The notes: a model not told the origin generated them from the sequence alone. Counted from the stretch's first letter, positions 11,392 through 22,139 are shown. The stretch is DNA of 64,000 nt from Litchfieldia alkalitelluris (GCF_002019645.1 NZ_KV917374.1:1081452-1145451); one strand, 5' to 3'. Translations and numbers: made by a program.

Positions 11392-11493
11392 TAAACGTAA
11401 TTACTATTTAACCCTGTTGTAACATGTATGCAACAATTATTTTGTATGATAAGGATAGTAATTGACCCCCTTTTATAAAATAGATACATTTTG

Positions 11494-11527
11494 GCACGGG
11501 TTTTCGGAAACCTCGTGCTCTTTTTTT
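11494..11527 (+). terminator. Intrinsic terminator after trxB
   Basis: GCACGgGTTT / AAACcTCGTGC stem-loop followed by seven or more T residues. Confidence 0.85.
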
Positions 11528-11984
11528 GTCTTTTTTGATGTCGTATTTAATTAAGTAGCTGCTCCGTCCTAACACCCTAGTTGCGCTTATTTTTTTTGAA
11601 AAATACAAAAATAAACAAATAAACAATTCATGTTCATTGTTACTGTTATAGAGAAATAGTATAATAAGATAAATCAGGCTGTTTTCGTATATTTTGTTGC
11701 TTTTTAAAATCACGTAGCAACAATCTTTCGGAAAAGAGTCCAAATAAAGAATTTCCCTTGTCTTTTTAGAGACAGTAGGGTTAATTCTATCATAGGCTGT
11801 ATATGTAAACTTTGTTGATTACTAGCAGGTCTAAACGACTATGAACCCAGAGGATGCTTTTTTCAATAAATTTATTATAGTTCCTTAAAAACATCTTCTT
11901 TAGATAGCATTACTTTCAGATTAGGCTTTCCTAAAAAATAAGAGCAATACAGCTTGCTTGTTACATTGATTTGAGGTGAAAGAC
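11528..11984. other. Non-coding gap between trxB and yvcI
   Basis: AT-rich. Apart from the upstream terminator I see no gene, repeat or clear regulatory element. A 111-codon reverse ORF across 11408-11743 has no ribosome site and low-complexity composition, and is not called. Confidence 0.5.
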
Positions 11985-12443
11985 GTGCAGCGTATAACAA
12001 ACTGTGTCCTATTAAAGGACAATCGTGTATTATTACTACAAAAGCCACGTCGTGGTTGGTGGGTAGCTCCTGGTGGAAAGATGGAGCAAGGTGAGTCGGT
12101 GAGGGATTCCTGTATCCGTGAGTATAGAGAAGAAACTGGAATTTACTTAAAAAATCCCAATGTCAAAGGCATATTTACCATTTCAATCAAAGACGGAGAC
12201 CAAATCGTTTCAGAGTGGATGATGTTTACCTTTCTTGCTACTGATTTTACAGGTGAAAATGTAGATGAAAGTGATGAAGGAATTATTGGATGGCATCCGA
12301 TTGATGAAGTATCACAATTACCTATGGCGCCAGGCGATTATCATATTATAGACTATATGATTCAAGGTTCAGGTATTATCTATGGTCAATTTACGTATAC
12401 CCCCGATTTTGAATTACTATCTTACCGCCTAGATCCTAGTTAA
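11985..12443 (+). CDS. yvcI: NUDIX hydrolase YvcI
   Basis: NUDIX-family phosphohydrolase of about 152 aa. The Nudix box is visible near residues 34-56 as GGKMEQGESVRDSCIREYREETG (G-x5-E-x7-REUxEE pattern), with the metal-binding glutamates intact. It matches B. subtilis YvcI, first gene of the yvcI-rapZ-glmR-whiA-crh cluster; its physiological substrate is not known to me. The GTG at 11985 is chosen because gaggtg at 11973-11978 is the ribosome site, giving MQRITNCVL as in B. subtilis. Confidence 0.9.
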   Translation: MQRITNCVLLKDNRVLLLQKPRRGWWVAPGGKMEQGESVRDSCIREYREETGIYLKNPNVKGIFTISIKDGDQIVSEWMMFTFLATDFTGENVDESDEGIIGWHPIDEVSQLPMAPGDYHIIDYMIQGSGIIYGQFTYTPDFELLSYRLDPS

Positions 12444-12505
12444 CTTAAAGGATCTTGCTGTATCATCCCGAATTATAAAAACACTTTCTTTAGGAGGACT
12501 ATATT

Positions 12506-13393
12506 ATGAGCGATGCTTCCAAAAATGATCTGAGTTTAGTCATCATTACCGGGATGTCTGGGGCTGGAAAAACAGTTGCGATACAAAGCTTTGAGGATTT
12601 AGGTTACTTTTGTGTTGACAACTTACCTCCTAGCCTTTTACCTAAATTCCTTGAATTGATGAAGGAATCGGGTAACAAAATGAACAAAGTTGCGTTAGTT
12701 ATGGATTTACGTGGAGGGGAGTTCTTTGTGAATCTCTTTGAAGCATTAGACAACTTAACCGAAAGATCCTGGATTGCTCCACAAATTTTATTTTTAGATG
12801 CCCAAAATTCAACACTTGTTAGCAGGTATAAAGAAACGAGACGTTCTCATCCATTAGCACCATCAGATTCTCCTTTAACTGGAATTGAGCAAGAACGAGA
12901 AATACTAGAGGAAATCAAAGGTAGAGCACAAATTATTTTTGATACATCGGAATTAAAACCAAGAGAACTTCGAGAAAAAATCATTAACCATTTTTCCACA
13001 CATACAACGGAAACATTTACTGTTAATATACAATCATTTGGCTTTAAATATGGACTGCCTATTGATGCTGATCTAGTATTTGATGTTCGTTTCCTACCCA
13101 ACCCACATTATATAGATACGATGCGCCCGAAAACGGGATTAGATGAAGAAGTATCTTCATATGTATTAAAATGGAGTGAAACTCAAAAGTTTATTGAGAA
13201 ATTAGGCGACCTCCTCGCATTTATGATTCCACAGTATAAACGTGAAGGGAAAAGTCAACTGGTGATTGCTATTGGTTGTACAGGAGGTCAACACCGTTCA
13301 GTCACACTCGCTGAATATTTCACCACATTTTTCGGTAAGGACTATAAGACTCGAGTCACTCATCGTGATATCGAGAGGAGAAAAGGGCATTGA
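12506..13393 (+). CDS. rapZ: RNase adapter / nucleotide-binding protein RapZ (YvcJ)
   Basis: P-loop protein of 295 aa. In E. coli RapZ guides small RNA decay and senses GlcN6P; the Bacillus orthologue YvcJ binds and hydrolyses nucleotides. Walker A GMSGAGKT lies at residues 16-23, the conserved segment [10 protein letters not shown] is near residue 71, and the C-terminal [10 protein letters not shown] motif is near residue 257. An aggagg-type ribosome site precedes the ATG. Its stop overlaps the glmR start (ATG within TGATG), indicating coupling. Confidence 0.94.
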   Translation: MSDASKNDLSLVIITGMSGAGKTVAIQSFEDLGYFCVDNLPPSLLPKFLELMKESGNKMNKVALVMDLRGGEFFVNLFEALDNLTERSWIAPQILFLDAQNSTLVSRYKETRRSHPLAPSDSPLTGIEQEREILEEIKGRAQIIFDTSELKPRELREKIINHFSTHTTETFTVNIQSFGFKYGLPIDADLVFDVRFLPNPHYIDTMRPKTGLDEEVSSYVLKWSETQKFIEKLGDLLAFMIPQYKREGKSQLVIAIGCTGGQHRSVTLAEYFTTFFGKDYKTRVTHRDIERRKGH

Positions 13394-14367
13394 TGAGTGA
13401 ATCACAACAGCCTAAAATTGTAATCATCGGTGGGGGAACCGGACTTTCGGTATTACTGAGAGGATTGAAATATTATCCAGTAGATATTTCTGCCATTGTT
13501 ACTGTGGCTGATGACGGAGGAAGCTCGGGTAGGCTCCGGAGTGAAATGGATATTCCACCACCAGGTGATATTCGAAATGTACTTGCAGCATTATCAGATG
13601 TCGAGCCATTGGTAGAGGACTTATTTCAGCACCGCTTTAGTAATGGTAATGGCTTATCTGGTCATTCATTAGGCAATTTGATTTTAGCAGCAATGACAAC
13701 AATTACCGGAGATTTTGTTCATGCGATAAGTGAAATGAGTAAGGTATTAAACGTCCGGGGAAGAGTTTTGCCTGCAGCAAACCGAAGTGTGGTCTTAAAT
13801 GCAGAAATGGAAGACGGTTCGATCGTTTCAGGAGAATCTAAGATTCCTTATTCAGGCAAAAGGATTAAGCGGGTGTTTTTGAGTCCGACTGATATCGAAC
13901 CTTTACAGGAAACTTTAACTGTTATTGAGCAGGCAGACCTAATTATTTTGGGACCTGGAAGTTTATATACTAGTATCCTACCTAACTTATTAGTGCCAAA
14001 GTTAGGAGAGCAGGTAGTAAAGGCTAAAGCGAAAAAAGTCTATATTTGTAATGTCATGACACAAGCTGGTGAAACTCTCGATTATAGCGCAAGTGACCAT
14101 GTGAAGGCCTTATATGATCATATGAATACCGCATTTATTGATACAATACTCGTTAATGATGGGGGAGTTCCTGAACATATTAAGCAAAAGTATGCGAAAG
14201 AATTAGCAAAACCCGTGATTTATGATATAAATAGACTACAATCTCTTGGCTTAGAAATTATTCATGATAAAATTATAAGCTATGAGGATGATGTAATTCG
14301 ACATGATACAACCAAAGTAGCATCAATCTTATATGAACTAATAAATGCCTATAAGCCTTTAAAATAG
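13393..14367 (+). CDS. glmR: Gluconeogenesis/cell-wall factor GlmR (YvcK, CofD-like)
   Basis: UDP-GlcNAc-binding protein of the CofD/YvcK family. It is required for growth on gluconeogenic carbon sources and stimulates GlmS in B. subtilis. The 324-aa product has the N-terminal GGGTGLSVLLRGLK nucleotide-binding loop, VADDGGSSGRLR and PPGDIRNVLAALS. The start at 13393 overlaps the rapZ stop by one nucleotide; an upstream TTG at 13390 would only prepend one codon. Cotranscribed with rapZ. Confidence 0.95.
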   Translation: MSESQQPKIVIIGGGTGLSVLLRGLKYYPVDISAIVTVADDGGSSGRLRSEMDIPPPGDIRNVLAALSDVEPLVEDLFQHRFSNGNGLSGHSLGNLILAAMTTITGDFVHAISEMSKVLNVRGRVLPAANRSVVLNAEMEDGSIVSGESKIPYSGKRIKRVFLSPTDIEPLQETLTVIEQADLIILGPGSLYTSILPNLLVPKLGEQVVKAKAKKVYICNVMTQAGETLDYSASDHVKALYDHMNTAFIDTILVNDGGVPEHIKQKYAKELAKPVIYDINRLQSLGLEIIHDKIISYEDDVIRHDTTKVASILYELINAYKPLK

Positions 14368-14585
14368 AAAAGATGATATAACCAGTGTTAGCAATTTAGA
14401 GCAACTTAGAAGAGTAAATCAAGGTTCTTTTCTAAAAGAGGGTGTTACCTTTAAGCTTAAAAGAAAAGATGCCACAACACTTAAATAAGCTGTTTGCTCT
14501 GGAATGATAAACCTAACAAAGTTTGGCGAGCAAATGGCAAACGTAAGTGATTGTCACTGTTTTACCGGAAAAATGGGGTGATGTT

Positions 14586-15527
14586 TTGTCGTTTGCTTCA
14601 GAGACAAAAAAAGAACTAACAAATCTAGAAATTAAAGATTGCTGCATTAGAGCAGAATTATCTGCTCTAATCAGAATGAATGGTGTATTATCTTTTTCTA
14701 ATCGAAAAATTATTGTGGATATTCAAACTGAAAACGCTGCAATTGCAAGAAGAATTTACATCTTACTAAAAAGGCAATATGATGTAAGTGTTGAGTTATT
14801 GGTTCGGAAAAAAATGAGATTAAAGAAAAATAATGTCTACATCGTTCGTTTAATGGAGACAGCGCAAGAAATCTTAGACGATTTAAAAATTATTGAAGAA
14901 GCCTTTTCAACAATTAAAAACATTTCTGTCGACCTTGTTAAGAAGAAATGCTGTAGAAGATCTTATTTACGCGGCTCATTTTTAGCTGGAGGATCTGTCA
15001 ATAATCCAGAAACCTCTTCATATCATTTAGAAATATTTTCTCAGTACATGGAACATAATGAATCTTTATGTGAACTGATGAACTCGTTTGATTTAAATAG
15101 TAAAACATTAGAACGAAAAAAAGGATTCATCACATATTTGAAGGAAGCAGAAAAAATCGCTGAGTATTTAAATATCATTGGTGCTCATCAAGCATTACTT
15201 CGATTCGAGGATGTCAGGATTGTCAGGGATATGCGGAACTCTGTTAATCGACTTGTCAACTGTGAAACCGCTAATTTAAATAAAACCATTGGGGCAGCCA
15301 TTCGTCAGGTGGAAAATATTCGCTATATTGACGAGACTGTTGGACTCGGAATACTCCCAGATAAACTACGCGAGATTGCTGAATTAAGGGTTACATATCA
15401 AGATGTCACCCTTAAGGAATTAGGTGAGATGGTTTCAACCGGTACCATTAGTAAATCAGGAATTAATCACCGTCTACGAAAAATCGATGAAATTGCTGAT
15501 AAACTTCGTGCGGGGCAAACAATATAA
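14586..15527 (+). CDS. whiA: DNA-binding protein WhiA
   Basis: Homing-endonuclease-derived LAGLIDADG-like fold fused to a C-terminal helix-turn-helix. In B. subtilis WhiA affects cell division and chromosome segregation. The 313-aa product begins [15 protein letters not shown] when the TTG at 14586 is used; gggg at 14575-14578 is the ribosome site, and the longer in-frame GTG at 14547 lacks one. The degenerate LAGLIDADG segment [15 protein letters not shown] is near residue 125, and the HTH ([20 protein letters not shown]) is near residue 275-295. Confidence 0.93.
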   Translation: MSFASETKKELTNLEIKDCCIRAELSALIRMNGVLSFSNRKIIVDIQTENAAIARRIYILLKRQYDVSVELLVRKKMRLKKNNVYIVRLMETAQEILDDLKIIEEAFSTIKNISVDLVKKKCCRRSYLRGSFLAGGSVNNPETSSYHLEIFSQYMEHNESLCELMNSFDLNSKTLERKKGFITYLKEAEKIAEYLNIIGAHQALLRFEDVRIVRDMRNSVNRLVNCETANLNKTIGAAIRQVENIRYIDETVGLGILPDKLREIAELRVTYQDVTLKELGEMVSTGTISKSGINHRLRKIDEIADKLRAGQTI

Positions 15528-15569
15528 ACAAAGATATTTCACATAAAAATAGATTGGGGAGAGAAAATC

Positions 15570-15827
15570 ATGGCACAAAGAGAAGTTAAGGTATTACTAA
15601 AAACAGGTTTACAAGCTAGACCAGCCGCATTATTTGTACAGGAAGCTAATCGCTTTAGAGCAGACGTATTTCTTGAAAAAGATGGGAAAAAGGTAAATGC
15701 TAAAAGTATTATGGGGTTAATGAGTCTTGCAGTAAGTTCAGGGACAACCATCAACCTTATTACAGAGGGAACAGATGAGGAAGAAGCATTAGAGGCTTTA
15801 GCAAAGTTTGTAGAGCAGAATGTCTAA
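15570..15827 (+). CDS. crh: Catabolite repression HPr-like protein Crh
   Basis: HPr paralogue of 85 aa. HPr's phosphorylatable His15 is replaced by Gln15 (TGLQARPA), so it cannot take part in PTS phosphotransfer, while the regulatory Ser46 (AKSIMGL) remains for HprK/P. P-Ser-Crh is a CcpA co-repressor, relevant to the cre-like sites at the ara and mtl loci in this window. Preceded by a ggggagag ribosome site; last gene of the yvcI cluster. Confidence 0.97.
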   Translation: MAQREVKVLLKTGLQARPAALFVQEANRFRADVFLEKDGKKVNAKSIMGLMSLAVSSGTTINLITEGTDEEEALEALAKFVEQNV

Positions 15828-15962
15828 CCTCTCATAAAGGGAAACGTAAGGATGAAGTTTTTTTCTGTAATTTAAGAGAGTAGTAGCTAAGGCGCCGTTT
15901 GGAATAGGAGAGATCCTGTTTTTTAACTGGTGCTTTTTGTTTTGTTGCTAATTATTGAAATC

Positions 15963-15994
15963 AAAAAAAGTCTAGCACATCTAAGTGCCAGACT
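15963..15994 (-). terminator. Intrinsic terminator of clpP
   Basis: On the minus strand AGTCTgGCAC / GTGCtAGACT stem followed by seven T residues, just past the clpP stop. Confidence 0.88.
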
Positions 15995-16001
15995 CATTGA
16001 T

Positions 16002-16601
16002 TTATTTTTTCTCTAGATCTGGATTACGGGAAATTACTTTATCAATTAATCCATATTCTTGTGCTCTATCAGCAGTCATGAAGTTATCACGTTCAGTATC
16101 ACGCTCAATTACTTCAAGAGGTTGACCAGTACGGTCTGATAAAATATTGTTCAATTTATCGCGTAAGAACAAAATGCGTTTTGCAGCAATTTCGATTTCA
16201 GTTGCTTGCCCTTGAGCACCACCAAGTGGTTGATGAATCATTACTTCACTATTAGGAAGTGCGAAACGTTTACCTTTCTCACCAGCAGCAAGTAAGAATG
16301 CCCCCATAGAAGCTGCCATACCGATACAAATCGTAGAAACCTGTGGTTTAATAAACTGCATTGTATCATAGATAGCCATTCCAGCTGTGATTGAACCACC
16401 TGGGCTGTTTATATATAGTGAAATATCCTTTTCTGGATCTTCTGCTGCTAAAAATAGTAATTGTGAAACAATAGAGTTTGCTACATTATCATCAATTCCA
16501 CTACCTAGCATAATAATACGGTCTTTTAATAGACGAGAGTAAATGTCATAAGCACGTTCTCCGCGATTCGTTTGTTCAATGACTGTAGGAATTAAATTCA
16601 T
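16002..16601 (-). CDS. clpP: ATP-dependent Clp protease proteolytic subunit
   Basis: Serine protease that forms the tetradecameric chamber partnered by ClpC/ClpX/ClpE. The product starting [10 protein letters not shown] is 199 aa, with the catalytic triad Ser98 (GMAASMG), His123 (VMIHQP) and Asp172 (TERDNF). The open frame extends 16 codons upstream, but AGGAGG lies just before the ATG at 16601, so that start is used. Transcribed opposite to its neighbours, under a CtsR-type operator and with its own terminator. Confidence 0.97.
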   Translation of the reverse strand: MNLIPTVIEQTNRGERAYDIYSRLLKDRIIMLGSGIDDNVANSIVSQLLFLAAEDPEKDISLYINSPGGSITAGMAIYDTMQFIKPQVSTICIGMAASMGAFLLAAGEKGKRFALPNSEVMIHQPLGGAQGQATEIEIAAKRILFLRDKLNNILSDRTGQPLEVIERDTERDNFMTADRAQEYGLIDKVISRNPDLEKK

Positions 16602-16697
16602 TATTGAGTTCCTCCTCACATGGATTTTTGAATTGAAGTTGTTATTCAATTACTTGAAAAAACGCCTTCTAAAAGTTATGTACTACTTCTTGATATA

Positions 16698-16727
16698 ATC
16701 ATACATCTAAGGTCAATTAAGGTCAAA
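16698..16727 (-). promoter_or_regulatory. clpP promoter overlapping a CtsR box
   Basis: The + strand shows a heptad direct repeat GGTCAAT-TAA-GGTCAAA (16711-16727), close to the CtsR consensus. Read on the minus strand it supplies -35 TTGACC, then 17 bp to -10 TATGAT (16698-16703), so CtsR binding would occlude the promoter. Heat/stress derepression is inferred from the known regulon. Confidence 0.85.
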
Positions 16728-16889
16728 CAAAAGCTCTTGCTTTGACTATATTATTCATCTTTATGTACTTTATTCCATTTGATATATGAATTAACTATAT
16801 ACATGATACCCTTTTCCCATAATTTTAAACACCGATAGCCCTTGCATTGCCACCTATTTTTTCATATAATTATGTAGTTGTATAAATTT

Positions 16890-16961
16890 GCCCTCGTAGT
16901 GTAGTGGATAGCACGAGAGATTCCGGTTCTCTTAGGGTGGGTTCAAATCCTGTCGAGGGCG
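16890..16961 (+). tRNA. tRNA-Arg (anticodon CCG)
   Basis: Cloverleaf: 7-bp acceptor GCCCTCG/CGAGGGC, D-arm with AGTGTAGTGGATAGCAC, anticodon arm AGAGA-TTCCGGT-TCTCT giving anticodon CCG, and T-arm GGGTTCAAATCCT. The 3' CCA is not encoded. A strong terminator follows about 13 nt downstream, so it is a single-gene unit. Confidence 0.95.
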
Positions 16962-16973
16962 CTAAAGAAGTAA

Positions 16974-17023
16974 AAGGCTAACATCAATGTGTACGTATGT
17001 ACAGAATGATGTTAGCCTTTTTT
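16974..17023 (+). terminator. Intrinsic terminator of tRNA-Arg
   Basis: AAGGCTAACATCA ... TGATGTTAGCCTT, a long stem followed by a T tract. Confidence 0.9.
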
Positions 17024-17040
17024 ATTGGGTTCGATACTGG

Positions 17041-17760
17041 ACTCGGACAGCTTTATGGTGTTTTGGATACAGAAGCTGTCCGAAGTTGGCTGGAGTTCAG
17101 ACAGCTTTAAGGGTTTGGCAGCAGAAGCTGTCCGAAGTTGATTAGAGTTCAGACAGCTTTAAGTGTTTGGAAGCAGAAGCTGTCCGAAGTTGGTTAGAGT
17201 TCAGACGGCTTTAGGGGTTTGGAAGCAAAAGTTGTCCGAAGTTGCTCTGAGTTCAGACAGGTTTAGGGGTTTGGAAGCAAAAGCTGTCCGAAGTTGCTCT
17301 GAGTTCAGACAGCTTTAGGGGTTTGGAAGCAAAAGCTGTCCGAAGTTGCTCTGAGTTCAGACAGGTTTAGGGGTTTGGGAGCAAAAGCTGTCCGAAGTTG
17401 CTCTGAGTTCAGACAGGTTTAGGGGTTTGGAAGCAAAAGCTGTCCGAAGTTGCTCTGAGTTCAGACAGGTTTAGGGGTTTGGAAGCAAAAGCTGTCCGAA
17501 GTTGCTCTGAGTTCAGACAGGTTTAGGGGTTTGGAAGCAAAAGCTGTCCGAAGTTGCTCTGAGTTCAGACAGCTTTAAGTGTTTGGAAGTAAAAGCTGTC
17601 CGAAGTTGCTCTGAGTTCAGACAGGTTTAGGGATTTGGAAGTAAAACCTGTCCGAAGTTGGCTAGAGTTCAGACAGTTTTAAGTGTTTGGTCCCAAAAGC
17701 TGTCCGAAGTTGGCTAGTTCAGACAGCTTGAGTGTTTGAAACAAGAAGCTGATCGAATTA
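17041..17760. repeat. Tandem array of about fourteen 52-bp hairpin units
   Basis: Units begin (GACAG) at 17046, 17100, 17152, 17204, 17256, 17308, 17360, 17412, 17464, 17516, 17568, 17620, 17672 and 17722, so the period is 52 bp except at the ends. Each unit has an inverted repeat TTC-GACAGCTTT ... AAAGCTGTC-GAA around a TTTGGAAGCA-type loop. The unit at 17620 has matched changes in both arms (GACAGGTTT with AAACCTGTC), and the one at 17204 keeps pairing through G-U. Central units are nearly identical. No ORF is associated. Confidence 0.93.
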
Positions 17761-17812
17761 AAATGTTACATCTTTTTGCAAATTAATAAGAGCAGAGCCT
17801 ACTATCCATATC

Positions 17813-17995
17813 CTACAAATCCTTATACCCAACAACTCCATCATAATGAGCAGAATCTACTGGCTCCACTTCCCATGTTTCTTGAATAGGAATATAGTGT
17901 TTGCCGAATTCAAGTTTTCCGCTGTGGTTTTCTTTTTCTTCTGAAATGGTCCCCGTTAGGCTACCTGTATAGATTATCTTTTTATTATTTTCCAT
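17813..17995 (-). CDS. Small hypothetical protein (60 aa)
   Basis: I do not recognise this 60-aa product. It begins MENNKKIIYTGSLTG, is acidic overall, has no membrane segment or cysteine, and contains a central FGKHYIPIQETWEVEP stretch. An AAAAGGGTGG ribosome site precedes the ATG on the minus strand, which supports translation. It sits between the 52-bp repeat array and rpoN and is transcribed away from rpoN. Function unknown. Confidence 0.65.
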   Translation of the reverse strand: MENNKKIIYTGSLTGTISEEKENHSGKLEFGKHYIPIQETWEVEPVDSAHYDGVVGYKDL

Positions 17996-18142
17996 TACAA
18001 TACCACCCTTTTCAATGATAAAATAAAGTTATTCATGAAAGATTTAGGTTTTCTTATATATCATTTAGCTTCGACCTAAGCTTCATACCTAAAAGTAGAT
18101 CTAATATTTCTCTATACACTAAATTAGAGAGGGGTAAAGTAG

Positions 18143-19438
18143 ATGGATTTTAAAACAGGGCTATTTCAGCAGCAAACCTTAAGGCTTGTGATGACAAAGG
18201 AACTTACCCAAGCGATTTCTTTATTACAATATTCATCACTAGAACTAAGCGAATTTCTTCAAGAGCAGTCCATCGAAAATCCTCTAATTGATTTAAAAGA
18301 ATATAGTAATTATGCCTATTCAAAAGGTAAGCAAAGCCAGACGATTACAAACCCTATTGATTATTTAGTACTAGAGAATAAAAGTCTTGCACAACATCTT
18401 AAAGATCAAATGATTGAATACAAACTCTCAGAAGAGGATCAGCCAGTGATTGAATATCTAATTGATTCTCTTGATGAAAACGGTTACTTTCTTTTTGATA
18501 AAAAGGATATCGCGAAACAAATAGGTGTAACGCAAGAAAAAATTGATTTGTGCTTAGAGCTGGTTCAACAGTTCGAACCGGCAGGAGTGGGGGCACAAAG
18601 TCTTCAGGAATGTTTACTTTTACAAATAAAACGGTTAAATATCAATCATTGGTTAATAAATAGGGTGTTAAATGAACATTTTGAGAAATTCGCAAAGAAA
18701 TCATGGAAGGATATCGCTAAAGAACTTAAAGTCAATTTAAAAGATATCCAGGAAGTTCATGATTTTGTTCATACTTTGAATCCGCGTCCTGGAAGCAATT
18801 TTAATTGTGAGGAAGCTAGATATATTAAACCTGATGTGAAGATTGAAATTGAGCAAGGGGAGGTTTTGATATCTCTTATTGATGATTATAGCTCTAGACT
18901 TTCACTGAATTCCCAATATTACAAGCTTAGGGATCTGAGTTCGGAAACAAAATCTTTTTTAGAAGAAAAATATAACCAATATCTCTGGATTGTTAGGAGT
19001 ATTGAGCAAAGAAAACAAACCTTATTAAATGTGATGACTGAAATTGCTAAGCGCCAGGAATCTTTTTTTAAAGGTCAAACCAACTACCTTGAGCCATTAA
19101 CAATGAGTGAAGTTGCGAACCAATTAGCCATTCATGAGTCTACTGTTAGTAGGGCGGCCAGAGATAAATATGTCCAGACCCCATTTGGGACAATAGAAAT
19201 CAGATCTTTCTTTACAAACCAAGTAAATCAGAAATCAGATGAGGATGTTTCTTCAGCTCAAGTAAAAAAACTCATTTCTGATATAATCAATCATGAAAAC
19301 AAGAAAAAGCCATACTCAGACCAACAAATTGTTTCTATCCTTGAAGATAACTCTCAGATATTTATTTCGCGAAGAACAGTAGCAAAATACCGAGAACAAT
19401 TAGGGATAGTGGGTTCTTCGAAGAGAAAAAGATATTAG
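18143..19438 (+). CDS. rpoN: RNA polymerase sigma-54 factor (SigL)
   Basis: Sigma-54 that directs transcription from -24/-12 promoters with enhancer-binding activators; in B. subtilis SigL controls levanase, arginine and branched-chain catabolism. The 431-aa protein shows the Gln/Leu-rich region I (LFQQQTLRLVMTKELTQAISLLQYSSLELSEFL), the core-binding middle domain, the HTH region (TMSEVANQLAIHESTVSRAARDKY, near 310-333) and the C-terminal RpoN box ISRRTVAKYREQLGI. Preceded by a gagaggggt ribosome site. Same position upstream of cggR as B. subtilis sigL. Confidence 0.96.
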   Translation: MDFKTGLFQQQTLRLVMTKELTQAISLLQYSSLELSEFLQEQSIENPLIDLKEYSNYAYSKGKQSQTITNPIDYLVLENKSLAQHLKDQMIEYKLSEEDQPVIEYLIDSLDENGYFLFDKKDIAKQIGVTQEKIDLCLELVQQFEPAGVGAQSLQECLLLQIKRLNINHWLINRVLNEHFEKFAKKSWKDIAKELKVNLKDIQEVHDFVHTLNPRPGSNFNCEEARYIKPDVKIEIEQGEVLISLIDDYSSRLSLNSQYYKLRDLSSETKSFLEEKYNQYLWIVRSIEQRKQTLLNVMTEIAKRQESFFKGQTNYLEPLTMSEVANQLAIHESTVSRAARDKYVQTPFGTIEIRSFFTNQVNQKSDEDVSSAQVKKLISDIINHENKKKPYSDQQIVSILEDNSQIFISRRTVAKYREQLGIVGSSKRKRY

Positions 19439-19461
19439 CCCTACCCGAGAAAGGTGAGCAT

Positions 19462-19728
19462 ATGCAAAGGATAAAGATTATTATGTATTCAAAATTAGAT
19501 TGCCCTCTTTGTGTGAAAGGAAAAAAAGTATTAGAAGAACTAGCAGAAGAATTTCCGTTAGAAATTAAAGAGGTAGATATTTATAAAGACGACGAGCTGT
19601 TGGAAAAATATCAAATTATGATCCCAGTTGTCGAAATTGACAAAGAAGAAGTGGAATTTGGCATAATTCACAAAGATGTAATAAGAAAGCGTTTACTTGA
19701 AAAAAGTAGAGATAAGATTGTTGAATAA
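19462..19728 (+). CDS. Glutaredoxin-like protein (DUF836 type)
   Basis: 88-aa thioredoxin-fold protein with the redox motif C14-PL-C17 (SKLDCPLCVKG) and a cis-proline region IMIPVVEID. Similar glutaredoxin-2-like proteins lie between sigL and cggR in many bacilli. Cytosolic; the client is unknown. An aaggtga ribosome site precedes the ATG 23 nt after the rpoN stop, so it is probably cotranscribed with rpoN. Confidence 0.85.
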   Translation: MQRIKIIMYSKLDCPLCVKGKKVLEELAEEFPLEIKEVDIYKDDELLEKYQIMIPVVEIDKEEVEFGIIHKDVIRKRLLEKSRDKIVE

Positions 19729-19812
19729 CTAAAATACAACTGTTAAAATAAAAACTGTAGCAGGCGATAATAATATTTCTCATATGGGAATAGCGTTTTT
19801 TTTTACTGTAAC

Positions 19813-19848
19813 CGGGACATAATATGTCACACCGGGACAGAAAGTGTC
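19813..19848 (+). promoter_or_regulatory. CggR operator of the glycolytic operon
   Basis: Two direct half-sites of the form CGGGAC-N6-TGTC separated by 4 nt: CGGGACATAATATGTC at 19813 and CGGGACAGAAAGTGTC at 19833. This is exactly the layout known for the B. subtilis cggR-gapA operator. It lies about 27 nt upstream of cggR, consistent with autorepression relieved by fructose-1,6-bisphosphate. Confidence 0.95.
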
Positions 19849-19874
19849 CCTGTATTAAAAGGGGATTAAAAATT

Positions 19875-20894
19875 ATGCGATCATTAGTAGATCTTCAACA
19901 AAAATTATTACCTGATATTCTCCCAGTTATGCAAAAGCGTTATGAAATCTTAAAGTACATACGACTCATGCAACCAATCGGTCGAAGAAATCTTTCGTTA
20001 AGTTTGGGCCAAAGTGAACGAGTTTTACGAACAGAGGTTCAATTTTTGAAAGATCAAAATCTGATTGATGCAGGAACTGCAGGAATGACCATAACAAAAG
20101 ATGGCGCATATGTATTAACACAACTGGAAGAACTCATCAAAGAAGTCTCAGGCCTTAAAGTGCTTGAAACGAAAGTGAAAGAAAAGTTACAAATCAAAGA
20201 TGTGATAGTCGTTGCTGGTGATAGTGACCAATTCCCATGGGTGAAAAAAGAATTGGGTAGAGCATGTGCTATACGTATAAAAGAAAGCCTTTCTGGAGAA
20301 AATATCGTCGCTGTAACTGGTGGAACAACTCTGGTTGATGTCGCTGAAATGATGACACCGGATAGTAAAAATCAACAATTATTGTTTGTTCCAGCTCGAG
20401 GTGGACTAGGAGAACAAGTGGAAAATCAAGCAAATACCATTTGTGCCAAGATGGCTGAAAAATCTTCTGGAAATTATCGCTTACTTCATGTACCTGATGT
20501 CGTAAGTAATGAGCTTTATCAAACCATGATAAATGAACCTTCAATCCGGGATGTATTGCATTTAATCAAATCATCAAGTATGGTCATTCATGGAATAGGA
20601 GACGCTATAACAATGGCCGAGCGAAGAAAAACTGCAGCTAAGGACTTACATAAAATTATTAGTGGAAATGCAGTTGCTGAAGCCTTTGGATACTATTTCG
20701 ATGAAGCAGGAGAAGTTGTTCATAAAGTCCAAACGATTGGTCTGCAATTAGAGGATTTACAGAACATTGATCATGTATTTGCAGTAGCTGGTGGCGCTTC
20801 TAAAGCAAAGGCGATTCAAGCATACCTAAAACAAGCGCGCAATACCTTCTTAATTACTGATGAGGGTGCCGCAAAGATGTTAGTTCGGGGATAA
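19875..20894 (+). CDS. cggR: Central glycolytic genes regulator CggR
   Basis: SorC/DeoR-type repressor of the gapA operon; FBP is the inducer. The 339-aa protein has an N-terminal winged helix (GRRNLSLSLGQSERVLRTEVQFLKDQNLI, near 38-66) and a C-terminal sugar-phosphate-binding domain (VTGGTTLVDVAEMM, FVPARGGLGEQVE, HGIGDA). The open frame begins at 19824 inside the operator, but the ATG at 19875 follows an aaaagggg ribosome site and gives MRSLVDLQQKLLPD, matching B. subtilis CggR. Confidence 0.96.
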   Translation: MRSLVDLQQKLLPDILPVMQKRYEILKYIRLMQPIGRRNLSLSLGQSERVLRTEVQFLKDQNLIDAGTAGMTITKDGAYVLTQLEELIKEVSGLKVLETKVKEKLQIKDVIVVAGDSDQFPWVKKELGRACAIRIKESLSGENIVAVTGGTTLVDVAEMMTPDSKNQQLLFVPARGGLGEQVENQANTICAKMAEKSSGNYRLLHVPDVVSNELYQTMINEPSIRDVLHLIKSSSMVIHGIGDAITMAERRKTAAKDLHKIISGNAVAEAFGYYFDEAGEVVHKVQTIGLQLEDLQNIDHVFAVAGGASKAKAIQAYLKQARNTFLITDEGAAKMLVRG

Positions 20895-20992
20895 CTTAAA
20901 AACGTCAATGTAAGACTCGTAAAATGATAGGTTTATCTTGTCAGTTTAAAGGGAATTTTACTAGAGACAAATGAGTTAGCCTCTCTAAATAA

Positions 20993-22039
<1,047 letters not shown>

Positions 22040-22060
22040 TCACTAGTTATATATGATAGA

Positions 22061-22094
22061 AAAAGGGAAGGGGCATGAGATTCCCTTCCCTTTT
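22061..22094 (+). terminator. Hairpin between gapA and pgk
   Basis: AAAAGGGAAGGG ... CCCTTCCCTTTT, 12-bp stem. The tail is only moderately T-rich, so it may be a partial terminator or an mRNA-end stabiliser. Confidence 0.75.
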
Positions 22095-22139
22095 AACATG
22101 TTTAGTTATTTTTAGTCCAAATAAGGAGGCCTTTTTACA

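Noticed and set aside
11408-11743. 111-codon reverse ORF after trxB
   Set aside because: It overlaps the trxB terminator, is low-complexity and AT-driven, and has no ribosome site or recognisable family.
17041-17760. CRISPR array
   Set aside because: The period is regular, but whole units are repeated with no variable spacers, and no cas genes are present.
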